Below are positions 8,503-17,062 of a DNA stretch of 64,000 nucleotides, piece by piece (within the stretch, counting starts at the first letter, position 1; each line of letters starts with the position of its first letter). Below the pieces are notes generated by a model that was not told the origin of the DNA, ran no database searches, and saw only the letters and a program-made list of their open reading frames with translations. Made by a program: the position numbers and the translations under genes. The DNA lies in assembly GCF_900112865.1 (NCBI RefSeq), contig NZ_FONH01000020.1:17437-81436 (forward strand), written 5' to 3'. This DNA comes from Dyella marensis (GTDB taxonomy: Bacteria; Pseudomonadota; Gammaproteobacteria; Xanthomonadales; Rhodanobacteraceae).

Positions 8503-8991
8503 ATGCATCGAACCATCCTCAACTACAACGAAGCGCTTCTTCGTCAGGCTGTTGGCGGCTTTTGGTGGCGGGTCACCGGCTTGCGCTTTTTCCTGGCCTG
8601 GGCAGCCGTCGCTTTTGGTTTTGCCATGGCCATTCGCGAAGGCGACGTTTCGTGGTTTACAGGTGTGCTTGGCAGCGTTTTGATGGTTGGCACGCTCTTC
8701 CCGATCGCCCTGTACGCTATGCACTATCGCAATGCTGTCCAAAAGCTTAGGGCCATGGGCAATGCCCAGGCGACGCTCGAGGCCTCTGATAACTCGCTGT
8801 CGATATCTTCCGGCGCCGGTAGCGCGTCCATCCCGTGGTCGGCAATCGCTGAGATATGGCAGCTCAAGGCTTGCTGGCTGCTCCTGCTTTCCAAATCGCA
8901 GTTCATGACTCTTCCACTCGCAGACGTGACGCCGGAATTGGAGGCTTTCATTCTTGCGAAGGTGCGCGCCTCGGGAGGAAAAGTTGCCTGA
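8503..8991 (+). CDS. YcxB-like family membrane protein
   Basis: 162 residues from the ATG at 8503. Two membrane helices (LRFFLAWAAVAFGFAMAI and WFTGVLGSVLMVGTLFPIAL) are followed by a cytosolic domain with IPWSAIAEIWQLKACWLLLL and FMTLPLADVTPELEAFILAK. This matches the YcxB-like C-terminal domain, where a beta-rich domain follows two helices; its function is unknown. The gene is flanked on both sides by near-identical REP pairs (8240-8330 and 9045-9135), an arrangement that could allow its deletion or duplication by recombination. Confidence 0.75.
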   Translation: MHRTILNYNEALLRQAVGGFWWRVTGLRFFLAWAAVAFGFAMAIREGDVSWFTGVLGSVLMVGTLFPIALYAMHYRNAVQKLRAMGNAQATLEASDNSLSISSGAGSASIPWSAIAEIWQLKACWLLLLSKSQFMTLPLADVTPELEAFILAKVRASGGKVA

Positions 8992-9044
8992 GAGAACGAA
9001 ACTCGGCGTTTTCGAGACCATCCCGCCTCTTCTTGCGTAGTGGC

Positions 9045-9135
9045 GTAGGTTGGGGTGAGCCACCGGCGAACCCCAACAAACCAGCTGCATAGGCACGGTG
9101 ACGTTGGGGTTCGCCGATGGCTCACCCCAACCTAC
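9045..9135. repeat. REP-type palindromic pair, copy 2
   Basis: Arms 9045-9077 and 9103-9135 with a 25-nt spacer nearly identical to that of copy 1 (CCAGCTGCATAGGCACGGTG shared). One base pair is broken: left CCACCGGC against right GCCGATGG, a C:A mismatch on this strand but G-U on the other. Similarity to copy 1 continues a few tens of bases outside both arms. It lies between convergent genes and could serve as a bidirectional hairpin downstream of both. Confidence 0.9.
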
Positions 9136-9142
9136 AGAGGTG

Positions 9143-11008
9143 TCAGAGTCCCCAGTGTGTTGTCACGTAGTTGTCGAACTTCCCCATATCCAGACTCCCC
9201 CATCCCGCACAGGGCGTCCAGCCACTATTGGCGCAAGCGGCGCCATTCCACGTCCCGCCACCAAGGTTGTGCAGTGGACTCACATCAGTGTCGAAGTTCG
9301 CGTACATCTGCGGCGTCGGTAGGCCAAGCCGGTTGCCATGTGCCGATTCGATACGCGCAAACAGCCCGGTAAAGATGCTCGATGCCAGCTCTGAGCCATT
9401 GAACAGATGCTGCTCGGCGCCGTTGACGATGATGCGCGCGCCGCTGGTGGCCGGCAGCATCAGGGTCGAATCCCAGTTGCTTGGCACGTTCTTGTACGCA
9501 TCGAACGCGATGTCGGGGACCAGTCGTCCGGTGACAGGCGGCTGCGGGCTGCCGGGCAGGGGATTGCCGAGTGACGTCTGCCAGAACGGTATCGGTGCAT
9601 AGGTGCTGGTTCCGGTGGGGTCGAGCCAGTAGTTGACGTAGGTTCGGCCACCGGGGTCGGCGGAGTACGACACCTCGTACCACGGCGATTCGCTCGACCA
9701 GTGGCTGGCGCCGTCGTCAGTCACCTGGGAGCCGCCCACGGCGACGACGTTGGGCGAGGTCGATGGTGCGGTCGGCGGTGCGAAGGGAACGAACATTTGC
9801 ATATCCATGAAGACGGCGCTGCCGGCCGTGGCCATCACCACCTGCCCTTGCGCGCGGGACGCCAGGAAGATCGTGTCGTCGATCGCCTGCTGGCCAGTGA
9901 GGTGGGAGCTTTCTTCGTCCAGCGACCACGAGGTCTGGATGAGCTTTACCGCGTCGTCGGCCACGGCGCGGTTGTATGTGGCCGTGACATCCGCCTGGGT
10001 CGGCTTCGTACCGGTGGGCGCCATGGCGTAGAACACCATCTGCTCCAGTTGCCCGGCGGTGGCCGCGATGACCTGGCTCTCGTCCTGCGCGCCACCAGCG
10101 CCTAAGCTGCCATGACCGACTTTCACCACGCTGGTGTTCACTCGCGGCATGGACTCGCGGTCGGTGAAGGTATTCAAGTCGGCAATGGTCTGCGTCATGT
10201 CGCCGGCGGCGATGATGCCTACCGACGTGGCATGGCCGGTGCTCACCGCATCCGCGCCATAGATGGTGCTGTAGGCGAGCGGGTTGCGGCCAAAGCTGGA
10301 GATCGGTCCGTCCGGTGGCGGCTGGTAGTCCGCATGATGGTTGCTCGGTGCCGACAGGAAATCCGTCAGTCCTAGCACTCCGGTGACAATGCCGCCCAGT
10401 GCCGCCGGTACCTGTGCCGGTCCGACATTGACCATGAACTGCGGTGGGTAGTAGTCGCTGTCGGTCAACGTCGCCATGGTCAGGTTGAACGCGGAAGACA
10501 CGCCGCCTGCCGTGCCGTCGGCCGTGATGGTCAGATGATTGGAGGCCACTTCGATGCCGCTGAAACCGTGCTGGCTGAGATACGCGACGACGGCAGCTAC
10601 TTGTTCGCTCGTGGGTGCGTAATCGCGCATGAAGGTGTCGCGGTCCAGGTACTGCGCATAGACGGGCGAGCCCGGTTGCGTTACGTCGTGCAGATAGGAT
10701 TCGAGCTGTGTCCGGTTGCGCAACTGCAGGCCGAGGGTGATGTGCACCGGTGCGTTGGCGGCCAGGGCGGCAACGTTGGCTGGATCGAAGCATCGCAAAT
10801 ACGTGAAGTTCAATTCGTATTTCGCGCCGCAATGGGTGGTGGGCGGTGCATTGATGACCGCCTGCGTGGCGGTGGTCGACCATGTGGTATCGGCCCATGA
10901 CGGCGCCGTTCCAAGCAGCGCGACGCACGCCGCAACGAGCGGCAAGCCGGATCCGGGCCGGTGTATGGAATGCGGACGATGGGGAAGTGGGACAGAGCAA
11001 CGGCGCAT
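9143..11008 (-). CDS. S53 (sedolisin/kumamolisin) family protein, probably catalytically inactive
   Basis: 621 residues. A signal peptide (about 21-39), an activation prodomain (VHITLGLQLRNRTQLESYLH through the NLTMATL region, about 88-181), then the S53 fold with AVGGS, RLVPDIAFDA and a C-terminal part like the calcium-site region. S53 enzymes are acid serine peptidases using Glu, Asp and Ser with an oxyanion Asp. In my alignment all are replaced: the ExxxD pair is A318 and E322 (AGQLE), the oxyanion GD is A395-G396, and the GTS serine motif reads G538-S539-E540. This suggests a secreted pseudopeptidase, unless Ser539 is used. Family sure; loss of activity inferred from an alignment by eye. 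Confidence 0.88.
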   Translation of the reverse strand: MRRCSVPLPHRPHSIHRPGSGLPLVAACVALLGTAPSWADTTWSTTATQAVINAPPTTHCGAKYELNFTYLRCFDPANVAALAANAPVHITLGLQLRNRTQLESYLHDVTQPGSPVYAQYLDRDTFMRDYAPTSEQVAAVVAYLSQHGFSGIEVASNHLTITADGTAGGVSSAFNLTMATLTDSDYYPPQFMVNVGPAQVPAALGGIVTGVLGLTDFLSAPSNHHADYQPPPDGPISSFGRNPLAYSTIYGADAVSTGHATSVGIIAAGDMTQTIADLNTFTDRESMPRVNTSVVKVGHGSLGAGGAQDESQVIAATAGQLEQMVFYAMAPTGTKPTQADVTATYNRAVADDAVKLIQTSWSLDEESSHLTGQQAIDDTIFLASRAQGQVVMATAGSAVFMDMQMFVPFAPPTAPSTSPNVVAVGGSQVTDDGASHWSSESPWYEVSYSADPGGRTYVNYWLDPTGTSTYAPIPFWQTSLGNPLPGSPQPPVTGRLVPDIAFDAYKNVPSNWDSTLMLPATSGARIIVNGAEQHLFNGSELASSIFTGLFARIESAHGNRLGLPTPQMYANFDTDVSPLHNLGGGTWNGAACANSGWTPCAGWGSLDMGKFDNYVTTHWGL

Positions 11009-11245
11009 GACTGCCTCCGATGACGGGCACGCGCCATGTGCGGCTTGCGCCCGGTCGCGTGGTGGTCATCCGGTCCCTGTGTCCGGCGGCGAGTCTAGGT
11101 CGCCGGTTTTGCGGCAATCCGAGTACTGGTTGGTGTTGGCGAGGAAAGCTCGGTTCAGGTGATACGGAGAGTTGGCAGAGTTCGAACTGCGGCTGGCGCC
11201 AGTCGCGCTGACGCCAACGGAAAATATTGCGAATTCCGTTCGCCC

Positions 11246-11674
11246 TCAGACCGCTTGTTTGCCCTTGCCGAGCATCTGCGTCACCGCCTCAAGGCCGCAG
11301 AACGAAGGCTCGTCGCCGAGTTCGCCCGCTTCGATCCACGCAACTTTCGCTCGCAGATAGCTCTGCAGCTTGCCCAGTTGCGCCGCCTTCTCATCCACTT
11401 GCGCCAGCTGCGCTTGCATCACGGCCAGCCGGCGCGGCCGGTCGATGCCACCGGTCTCGTATTCGCGGTTCAAGGTGACAATCTGCTTCAGCGTAAAGCC
11501 GAGCTGCTGGCCGACCTTGATCAAGGCAACGCGGTCCACATCGCTCTCGTGAAAGTGCTGGTAGCGATTGCTGCCTGCTCCCCCTGTGCTCGGCCTGATC
11601 AGCCCCAGCTTCACGTACAGGCGCACGGCATCGCGAGTCAGTTCGGCGCGCCGGCAGAATTCGGCAATCAGCAT
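11246..11674 (-). CDS. MerR family transcriptional regulator
   Basis: 142 residues. N-terminal winged helix (FCRRAELTRDAVRLYVKLGLIRP, residues 5-27) followed by the NRYQHFHESDVDRVALIK wing and a dimerisation coiled coil (LAVMQAQLAQVDEKAAQLGKLQSYL). There are no cysteines in a metal-binding arrangement and no large effector domain, so the inducer is unknown. It is divergent from a short-chain dehydrogenase with 71 nt between the starts. MerR proteins activate promoters with an overlong spacer by untwisting DNA, and such a promoter is visible between the genes. Confidence 0.9.
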   Translation of the reverse strand: MLIAEFCRRAELTRDAVRLYVKLGLIRPSTGGAGSNRYQHFHESDVDRVALIKVGQQLGFTLKQIVTLNREYETGGIDRPRRLAVMQAQLAQVDEKAAQLGKLQSYLRAKVAWIEAGELGDEPSFCGLEAVTQMLGKGKQAV

Positions 11675-11684
11675 GGCGGGGCTC

Positions 11685-11716
11685 TTGACTAGGGGGTTAA
11701 GGCCCTAGTTTAGACT
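11685..11716 (+). promoter_or_regulatory. MerR-type promoter with operator in the spacer
   Basis: TTGACT at 11685-11690 and TAGACT at 11711-11716 are separated by 20 nt, longer than the optimal 17. The spacer region holds a palindrome at 11689-11708: CTAGGG and CCCTAG around GGTTAAGG. That geometry is the hallmark of MerR-family activation. It would drive the dehydrogenase gene starting at 11746. Confidence 0.7.
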
Positions 11717-11745
11717 CATCCTTCGCAACCCACCAAGTGAAGGCC

Positions 11746-12579
11746 ATGAGCAAAACCGTACTGGTTACCGGCGCATCGTCGGGCATAGGCGAAGCCACCG
11801 TGCGTCGCCTCCTGGCGGATGGATACAAGGTGTACGCCGCGGCGCGGCGGGTGGATCGAATGAGCGGCCTGGCCGAGGCCGGCGCGCAGGTGCTGTCGCT
11901 GGACCTGACGGACGATGCCTCGATCGTTCAGGCGGTGGAAGCCATTTCCCGGCGCGAAGGCCGCCTGGATGCGCTGGTCAACAACGCAGGCTATGGCTCC
12001 TACGGCGCGCTGGAAGACGTGCCCCTGGACGAAGGGCGGCGCCAGTTCGAGGTGAACGTTTTCGGCCTCGCGCGCCTTATCCAGTTGTGCCTGCCCATGA
12101 TGCGCGCCCAGCGCTCGGGCACCATCGTCAACATCACCTCGATCGGCGGCAAGATGCACGAGCCGATGGGCAGCTGGTATCACGCGACCAAGTTCGCCGT
12201 GGAAGGACTGAGCGATTGCCTGCGCATGGAACTGGCGCCGTTTGGGATCGATGTCGTGGTGGTGGAGCCGGGTGGCATTCGCACCGAATGGAGTGGCATT
12301 GCGCAGGAAGGCATGTTGCGCTACTCGGGTGACACCGCCTACGCCGAACAAGCCCGGATGCATGCGCGCATGTTCTCCGCGGGTGACAAGTCGTCCATCG
12401 TGTCGCCGCCGGAGGTGGTGGCAAAGACGATCGCACGCGCCTTGCGCGCCTCCCGGCCCCGCACGCGCTACGCCACCGGCGGCGGCGCGCGGACGATCCT
12501 GTTCCTGCGCCGCTGGTTGAGCGATCGGGCGTTCGATGGATTCATGCGATGGGTCGAGAAATCGATGGCGCGGGCCTGA
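11746..12579 (+). CDS. Short-chain dehydrogenase/reductase (SDR)
   Basis: 277 residues from the ATG at 11746. Classical SDR: nucleotide motif TGASSGIG near the N-terminus, NNAG, the catalytic Ser in NITSIGG and the YHATK Tyr-Lys pair. AARR after the second strand suggests NADP(H). The closing part (VVVEPGGIRTEWSGIA) is typical of retinol- or steroid-type SDRs. The substrate cannot be read from sequence. Control by the divergent MerR is likely. The gene converges on the kinase gene with 23 nt between stops. Confidence 0.9.
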   Translation: MSKTVLVTGASSGIGEATVRRLLADGYKVYAAARRVDRMSGLAEAGAQVLSLDLTDDASIVQAVEAISRREGRLDALVNNAGYGSYGALEDVPLDEGRRQFEVNVFGLARLIQLCLPMMRAQRSGTIVNITSIGGKMHEPMGSWYHATKFAVEGLSDCLRMELAPFGIDVVVVEPGGIRTEWSGIAQEGMLRYSGDTAYAEQARMHARMFSAGDKSSIVSPPEVVAKTIARALRASRPRTRYATGGGARTILFLRRWLSDRAFDGFMRWVEKSMARA

Positions 12580-12602
12580 CGCAGGACATCAAGCGCGCGT
12601 CC

Positions 12603-13655
12603 CTAGGGTTCTCGCCGCCCCGGCAGCGTCAACAGCACCTCCAGCCCGCCTCCATCGCGCAAGCGGGCGACGACGCTTCCGCCGTGCATTTCCATCGCGC
12701 GCCGTGCAATGGCCAGTCCCAGGCCCGACCCGTGGACGGCGTCATGGCCGGGCAGGCGGGTGAAGGGCTGGAAGATGGCTTCGAGCAGGTGTTCGGGTAC
12801 GCCCGGGCCGCGGTCCCGGACCAGGGTCTCCAAGGTTTCGCCGTCGTCCGAGGTCCGGCAGCGGATTTCCACGGTGGAACCGCCGGGACTGAACTTCACC
12901 GCATTGCGGATCACGTTCTCGAAGGCCCGATAGATCAGTTCGCCACGGACGGCGGCAACGAACTGGGTGGGCGCCTCGATGCTGACGGTCTTCGAGGCGC
13001 TGCGCGCTTCGAAATCGGCATCCTCCGCGATCGACTGCAGCAACTCGATGATGTCGACGCGCTCGCCGCAGGGTGTGCTTTCGCTGGCTTCCAGCCGGTG
13101 CAGGACCAGCAGTGCTTCGATCAGCTCGTCGAGCCGCTCGCTTTCGCGGCCGATGCGCTGGACCATCGCCTCCGACTGCCCGGGCTCCTGTCGCAGCAGG
13201 CCGATCGCTGCCTGGATGCGCGTCAACGGCGAGCGCAGTTCATGCGAAATGTCATGCAGTAGCACTTTGCGCGACTCGGTCAACAGCTGCAGCTGCGCGG
13301 CCATGCGATCGAAGTCCTGCGCCAGGTCGACAATCTCGTCGCTGCGCTTGCCCATGAGGGGTTGCACGCGCGTCTCGAAATGGCCTTTGGCGACTTCGCG
13401 CAACGCCCAGCGCAGATGCTGCAGGGGGCGCGACAGATACCAGGCCAGGATGAGTCCACCGCCGGCGATCGCCAGCAGGCCCGATACGACCGGCACCACC
13501 GGAACGCCGCCGATCCGCGTCAGCTCCTCCGGCGGCGGCAGGCGTTGATTAGTGATCTGCAGATAAGTGGACATCCCTGCGATCGATAGCAGCATGCTGG
13601 TCCAATGGGCCAGCACCAGTTTCCAGAACAAGCGGCCGGGCGCCCATCGGAACAT
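12603..13655 (-). CDS. Sensor histidine kinase with a very short periplasmic loop
   Basis: 350 residues from the ATG at 13655, which has GGAGG just upstream and follows the regulator stop by one base. TM1 about 11-31, a loop of roughly 20 residues, TM2 about 51-73, HAMP to about 125, phospho-acceptor H138 in LLHDISHELRSPLTR, N box (ENVIRNAVKF), G boxes (DRGPGVP and GSGLGLAIARRAM). The architecture is CpxA/RstB-like. The short loop suggests sensing in the membrane or through a partner rather than a ligand domain. It most likely phosphorylates the regulator encoded just before it. Confidence 0.92.
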   Translation of the reverse strand: MFRWAPGRLFWKLVLAHWTSMLLSIAGMSTYLQITNQRLPPPEELTRIGGVPVVPVVSGLLAIAGGGLILAWYLSRPLQHLRWALREVAKGHFETRVQPLMGKRSDEIVDLAQDFDRMAAQLQLLTESRKVLLHDISHELRSPLTRIQAAIGLLRQEPGQSEAMVQRIGRESERLDELIEALLVLHRLEASESTPCGERVDIIELLQSIAEDADFEARSASKTVSIEAPTQFVAAVRGELIYRAFENVIRNAVKFSPGGSTVEIRCRTSDDGETLETLVRDRGPGVPEHLLEAIFQPFTRLPGHDAVHGSGLGLAIARRAMEMHGGSVVARLRDGGGLEVLLTLPGRREP

Positions 13656-13656
13656 G

Positions 13657-14352
13657 TCAATCCTCCAGCAGCTGATAGCCCAGCCCACGCACGCTCTGAA
13701 TCCAGGACTGGCCGTCCGGACGCGTTCCCAGTTTCTGGCGGATGCTGCTGATGTGCACATCGATCCTGCGATCGAAGCGCGCCAGCGGACGGTCGAACGC
13801 CTGCAGGGAAATCTCCTGCTTGCTGACCAGCTGTCCGGAATGCCGCACCAGCACTTCCAGCAGGCTGAACTCGGTGCCGGTGAGTTCCAGCGGTTCGCCG
13901 CGCCAGGTCGCGCGGCGATTGCCCGGCCATAGCATGAGGTAACCGGCTTGCAGCGCACGCGCGTTGCCGGAGCCGTCGAACCGCTCGCCGGTTTTCGTGC
14001 GCCGGAGGATCGCGCGTATGCGCGCCACCAGCTCGCCCGGCGTGCAGGGCTTGGGCACGTAATCGTCGGCGCCCAGGTCCAGCCCCACGATGCGGTCGAT
14101 ATCGTCGCCACGGGCCGTGAGCATCAGGATCGGCACCGCACTGTTGGCGCGAATGCGGCGCAGCGCATCGATGCCCGATAGCCGCGGCATCATGATGTCC
14201 ATCACCACCAGTGCGTAATCGTTGGATGCCGCTTCGGACACCCCGGCCTCGCCGTCGTGCACGGTGCTTACATCGAAGCCCTCCCGCACCAGATATTGCG
14301 AGAGCATGGAAGTCAGATCGACGTCGTCGTCGACGAGAAGAACCCTGGTCAT
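13657..14352 (-). CDS. OmpR-family response regulator
   Basis: 231 residues. Receiver domain with acidic cluster VDDD, phospho-acceptor D52 in VVMDIMMPRLSG, conserved T (LTAR) and K (VPKP). Winged-helix output domain from about 135 with ELTGTEFSLLEVLVRHSGQLVS and VDVHISSIRQKLG. Best resemblance is to CpxR/RstA. The gene is cotranscribed with the kinase and faces the RND efflux operon across 134 nt, so that operon is its probable target. Confidence 0.93.
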   Translation of the reverse strand: MTRVLLVDDDVDLTSMLSQYLVREGFDVSTVHDGEAGVSEAASNDYALVVMDIMMPRLSGIDALRRIRANSAVPILMLTARGDDIDRIVGLDLGADDYVPKPCTPGELVARIRAILRRTKTGERFDGSGNARALQAGYLMLWPGNRRATWRGEPLELTGTEFSLLEVLVRHSGQLVSKQEISLQAFDRPLARFDRRIDVHISSIRQKLGTRPDGQSWIQSVRGLGYQLLED

Positions 14353-14486
14353 GGCGCCAGTATCCGCCCGGATTCCCCGGAAAACACGCGCTCCGGCAGG
14401 ACTTTTACCCAGTTTAACCTTGCCGAACCGCGGCCAACGATCGCGCCTCCTACGATGCGGCCCATCTCACCTGGCCCGTCGTGCGC

Positions 14487-15944
14487 ATGCAGAAATCCGC
14501 CCTCATCCGTACCCCCTGGGCAGCAGGCCTGGGCCTGGCCCTTGCCGGCTGTGCGGTGGGCCCGGACTACCGCGAGCCAGCCCCGGCGGCACCCGTGGCG
14601 TGGAGCGCGCCGCTTCCGCATGGCGGTGCCGTGGGTTCGCTCGATGCATGGTGGGCGCAATTCGACGATCCGCTGGTGGCCAGGCTGGTGGCGATGGCCG
14701 AGGCCGACAGTCCGTCGCTGGCCAAAGCCTGGGCGAATATCGAGAAGGCTCGCGCCACCCTGGTGTCCGCCAGGGCTGACGGCCTGCCGACCCTGACGGG
14801 CGGCAGTTCGATCACCCGCAGCAAGCAGCAGATCCTGCCGGGGAGCGAAACCACCAGCAGCACACGCAGCGGCGAGCTGGACGCGTCCTGGGAGATCGAC
14901 TTGTTCGGCAAGGTGCGCCGCACTACCGAGGCCGCCCGCGCGCTCGTCGGCGCGCGCGTGAGCGACTGGCACGATGCGCGGGTCTCGCTGGCGGCGGAAG
15001 TCGCCGATACCTATGTCGAATACCGCGGCTGCGCGCAATTGGCCGATGCGTACGAGCGCGAACTGCAGTCGGAGACGCAAACAGAGCAGGCCACGGCCAG
15101 CCTGGTCCGCGCCGGTTTCAAGTCCCCGTCGGACGGCGCCCTTGCACGCGCGGGCACCGCCGACACCCGATCCACTCTTGTTTCACAGCGCGGTCAATGC
15201 GAGCTGCTGGTCAAATCGCTGGTAAACCTCACGGGATCCGATGAGGCCCAGTTGCGCGCATTGTTGGTCATGGGCGATGGGCACCTGCCGCAGCCGGCAA
15301 TGCTGGCGGTAGAGAGTGTGCCCGCGCAGGTGCTGCGCCAGCGCCCCGATCTCGCCTCGCTGGAGCGGCAAGTGGCAGCCGCCAGCGCGGATATCGGGGT
15401 CGCCCAGGCCGATCTTTATCCCAGTCTTTCGCTGTCCGGTTCCATTTCGGTGTCGGCCAGCAACAGCACCCGTCCGGCGACGGGCTGGTCGCTCGGGCCC
15501 TCGCTGTCCATCCCGATCTTCAATGGCGGCTCGCGCCGCGCGGCGGTGAAAAGCGCTTATGCGAGTTACGCCGTGGCGCTCGCCGATTATCGGCAAGGCG
15601 TGCGCGATGCGGTGAAGGAAGTCGAGCAGGCCCTGGTCAATCTCGACAGCACGGACCGTCGCGCCGCCGACGCCGCCACGGCCGACGACGAATACCGCCG
15701 CTATTTCCTGGCCACGGAAAAGAGCTGGCGGGCAGGGCGCGAGACCCTGCTCACGCTGGAGGAGGCGCGGCGCTCGGCGCTGTCGGCCGAAGTCCAGCGC
15801 ATCACGCTGCAGCGCGATCGCGTCGCGTACTGGATCGCGCTGTACAAGGCGCTCGGCGGCGGATGGGCGCCGGACCGCCCTGCGCAACCTCCGACGGCGG
15901 CGCTGCCGGCGTCACCGATCAACCACCCGCGGAGTGCGTCTTGA
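14487..15944 (+). CDS. RND efflux outer-membrane factor lipoprotein (NodT/OprM type)
   Basis: 485 residues from the ATG at 14487; a GTG at 14481 is also possible. The signal peptide ends in a lipobox, LAGC, so the mature protein is a lipoprotein, as in OprM. TolC-like helical repeats follow, with SWEIDLFGKVRR and LRQRPDLASLERQVAAASAD typical of the family. It forms the outer-membrane channel for the adaptor and pump encoded next. Its stop overlaps the adaptor start. Confidence 0.94.
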   Translation: MQKSALIRTPWAAGLGLALAGCAVGPDYREPAPAAPVAWSAPLPHGGAVGSLDAWWAQFDDPLVARLVAMAEADSPSLAKAWANIEKARATLVSARADGLPTLTGGSSITRSKQQILPGSETTSSTRSGELDASWEIDLFGKVRRTTEAARALVGARVSDWHDARVSLAAEVADTYVEYRGCAQLADAYERELQSETQTEQATASLVRAGFKSPSDGALARAGTADTRSTLVSQRGQCELLVKSLVNLTGSDEAQLRALLVMGDGHLPQPAMLAVESVPAQVLRQRPDLASLERQVAAASADIGVAQADLYPSLSLSGSISVSASNSTRPATGWSLGPSLSIPIFNGGSRRAAVKSAYASYAVALADYRQGVRDAVKEVEQALVNLDSTDRRAADAATADDEYRRYFLATEKSWRAGRETLLTLEEARRSALSAEVQRITLQRDRVAYWIALYKALGGGWAPDRPAQPPTAALPASPINHPRSAS

Positions 15945-17062
15945 ATCGCAAGTCTCTTATGGCCGCCATCGTCGCGATCGTTGCCGCGGTTGCCGGCGTG
16001 GGCATCTGGCGCGGGGCGCACGGGCGCGCCGATGTCACTTCAGGCGGGGATGCGACGCGCGCCTTGACCGTGGAGATCGTCGCACCGGAGCTCCGCACCT
16101 GGCCGGGCACCGAGCAAGCGAGCGGGCCTGTCACCGCCTGGCAGGAGGTGATCGTCAGCCCGGAAACCGGCGGGCTGCGCATCGCGGATCTGCAGGTGGA
16201 TGTCGGTGCGCGCGTCAAGCGCGGCCAGCTGCTGGCCAGCCTGGCGGATGACAGCCTGCGCACGGACCTGCACAAGCAGGAAGCTCTGCTCGCCCAGGCC
16301 AACGCTTCGCTCGAACAGGCCGTCTCCAACCTCCGGCGTGCCCAGATGGTGGGCGACAGCGGCGGGCTGTCGCCGCAACAGTTAGAGGAATACCGGATCA
16401 ACGAAGCCACCGCCCGCGCCTCCATGCGTTCGGCGAAGGCCGATGTGGACAGTGTCCAGCTCAAGCTGCGGCAGTCCCGCGTCGTGGCGCCCGACGACGG
16501 CATCGTCTCGTCCAAGTCGGCCGTGCTCGGCAATGTGGTCAGCGCCGGCGCGGAGATGTTCCGCCTGATCCGCCAGGGCCGGCTGGAGTGGCGTCCGGAA
16601 GTGGATGCCCGCCAGTTGAACGCGATCCATGTCGGCCAGCTGGCCGATGTGATGCTGCCGTCCGGGCAGCACGTGCAAGGCCGGATCCGCGAAATCGGCC
16701 CGGCGCTCAGCACGGACACCGGCCGCGCCACGATCTATGTCAGCCTGCCCGCGGACAGCGCCGCGCGCCAGGGCATGTTTGCCAATGGCGCCATCGAGTA
16801 CGAATCGCGCGCTGCGACGACCTTGCCGCAGTCGGCCGTGGTGCCGCGCGATGGCCGTTCCTATGTCTACATGGTCGATGCGAACGGCCGGGTCAGCAGC
16901 CGTGCCGTCGATACCGGCCGCCGCTCGGGCGACCGCATCGAAATCCTCACCGCGATGGACAAGGGCGCGCGTGTCGTCGCCAGCGGCGGCGCGTTTCTGT
17001 CGGAAGACGCGATCGTGGACGTCGTACCGGCCACGCGAGATAAGGCGAGGAGTGCGCCGTGA
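15941..17062 (+). CDS. RND efflux periplasmic adaptor (membrane fusion protein)
   Basis: 373 residues from a TTG at 15941, overlapping the previous stop as TTGA with GGAG upstream; the ATG at 15959 is the alternative. N-terminal anchor (MAAIVAIVAAVAGVGIW), lipoyl halves around VIVSPETGGLRIADLQVDVG and VVAPDDGIVSSKSAVLGNVV, a helical hairpin with LAQANASLEQAVSNL, then beta-barrel and membrane-proximal domains. No lipobox is seen. It bridges the inner-membrane pump and the outer-membrane channel. The three-gene operon overlaps at both junctions. Confidence 0.93.
   Translation: MNRKSLMAAIVAIVAAVAGVGIWRGAHGRADVTSGGDATRALTVEIVAPELRTWPGTEQASGPVTAWQEVIVSPETGGLRIADLQVDVGARVKRGQLLASLADDSLRTDLHKQEALLAQANASLEQAVSNLRRAQMVGDSGGLSPQQLEEYRINEATARASMRSAKADVDSVQLKLRQSRVVAPDDGIVSSKSAVLGNVVSAGAEMFRLIRQGRLEWRPEVDARQLNAIHVGQLADVMLPSGQHVQGRIREIGPALSTDTGRATIYVSLPADSAARQGMFANGAIEYESRAATTLPQSAVVPRDGRSYVYMVDANGRVSSRAVDTGRRSGDRIEILTAMDKGARVVASGGAFLSEDAIVDVVPATRDKARSAP

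Noticed and set aside
8240..9135. Insertion-sequence ends bracketing the YcxB-like gene
   Set aside because: No transposase lies between them, and each is a self-contained palindrome with a third copy far away; REP-type fits better.
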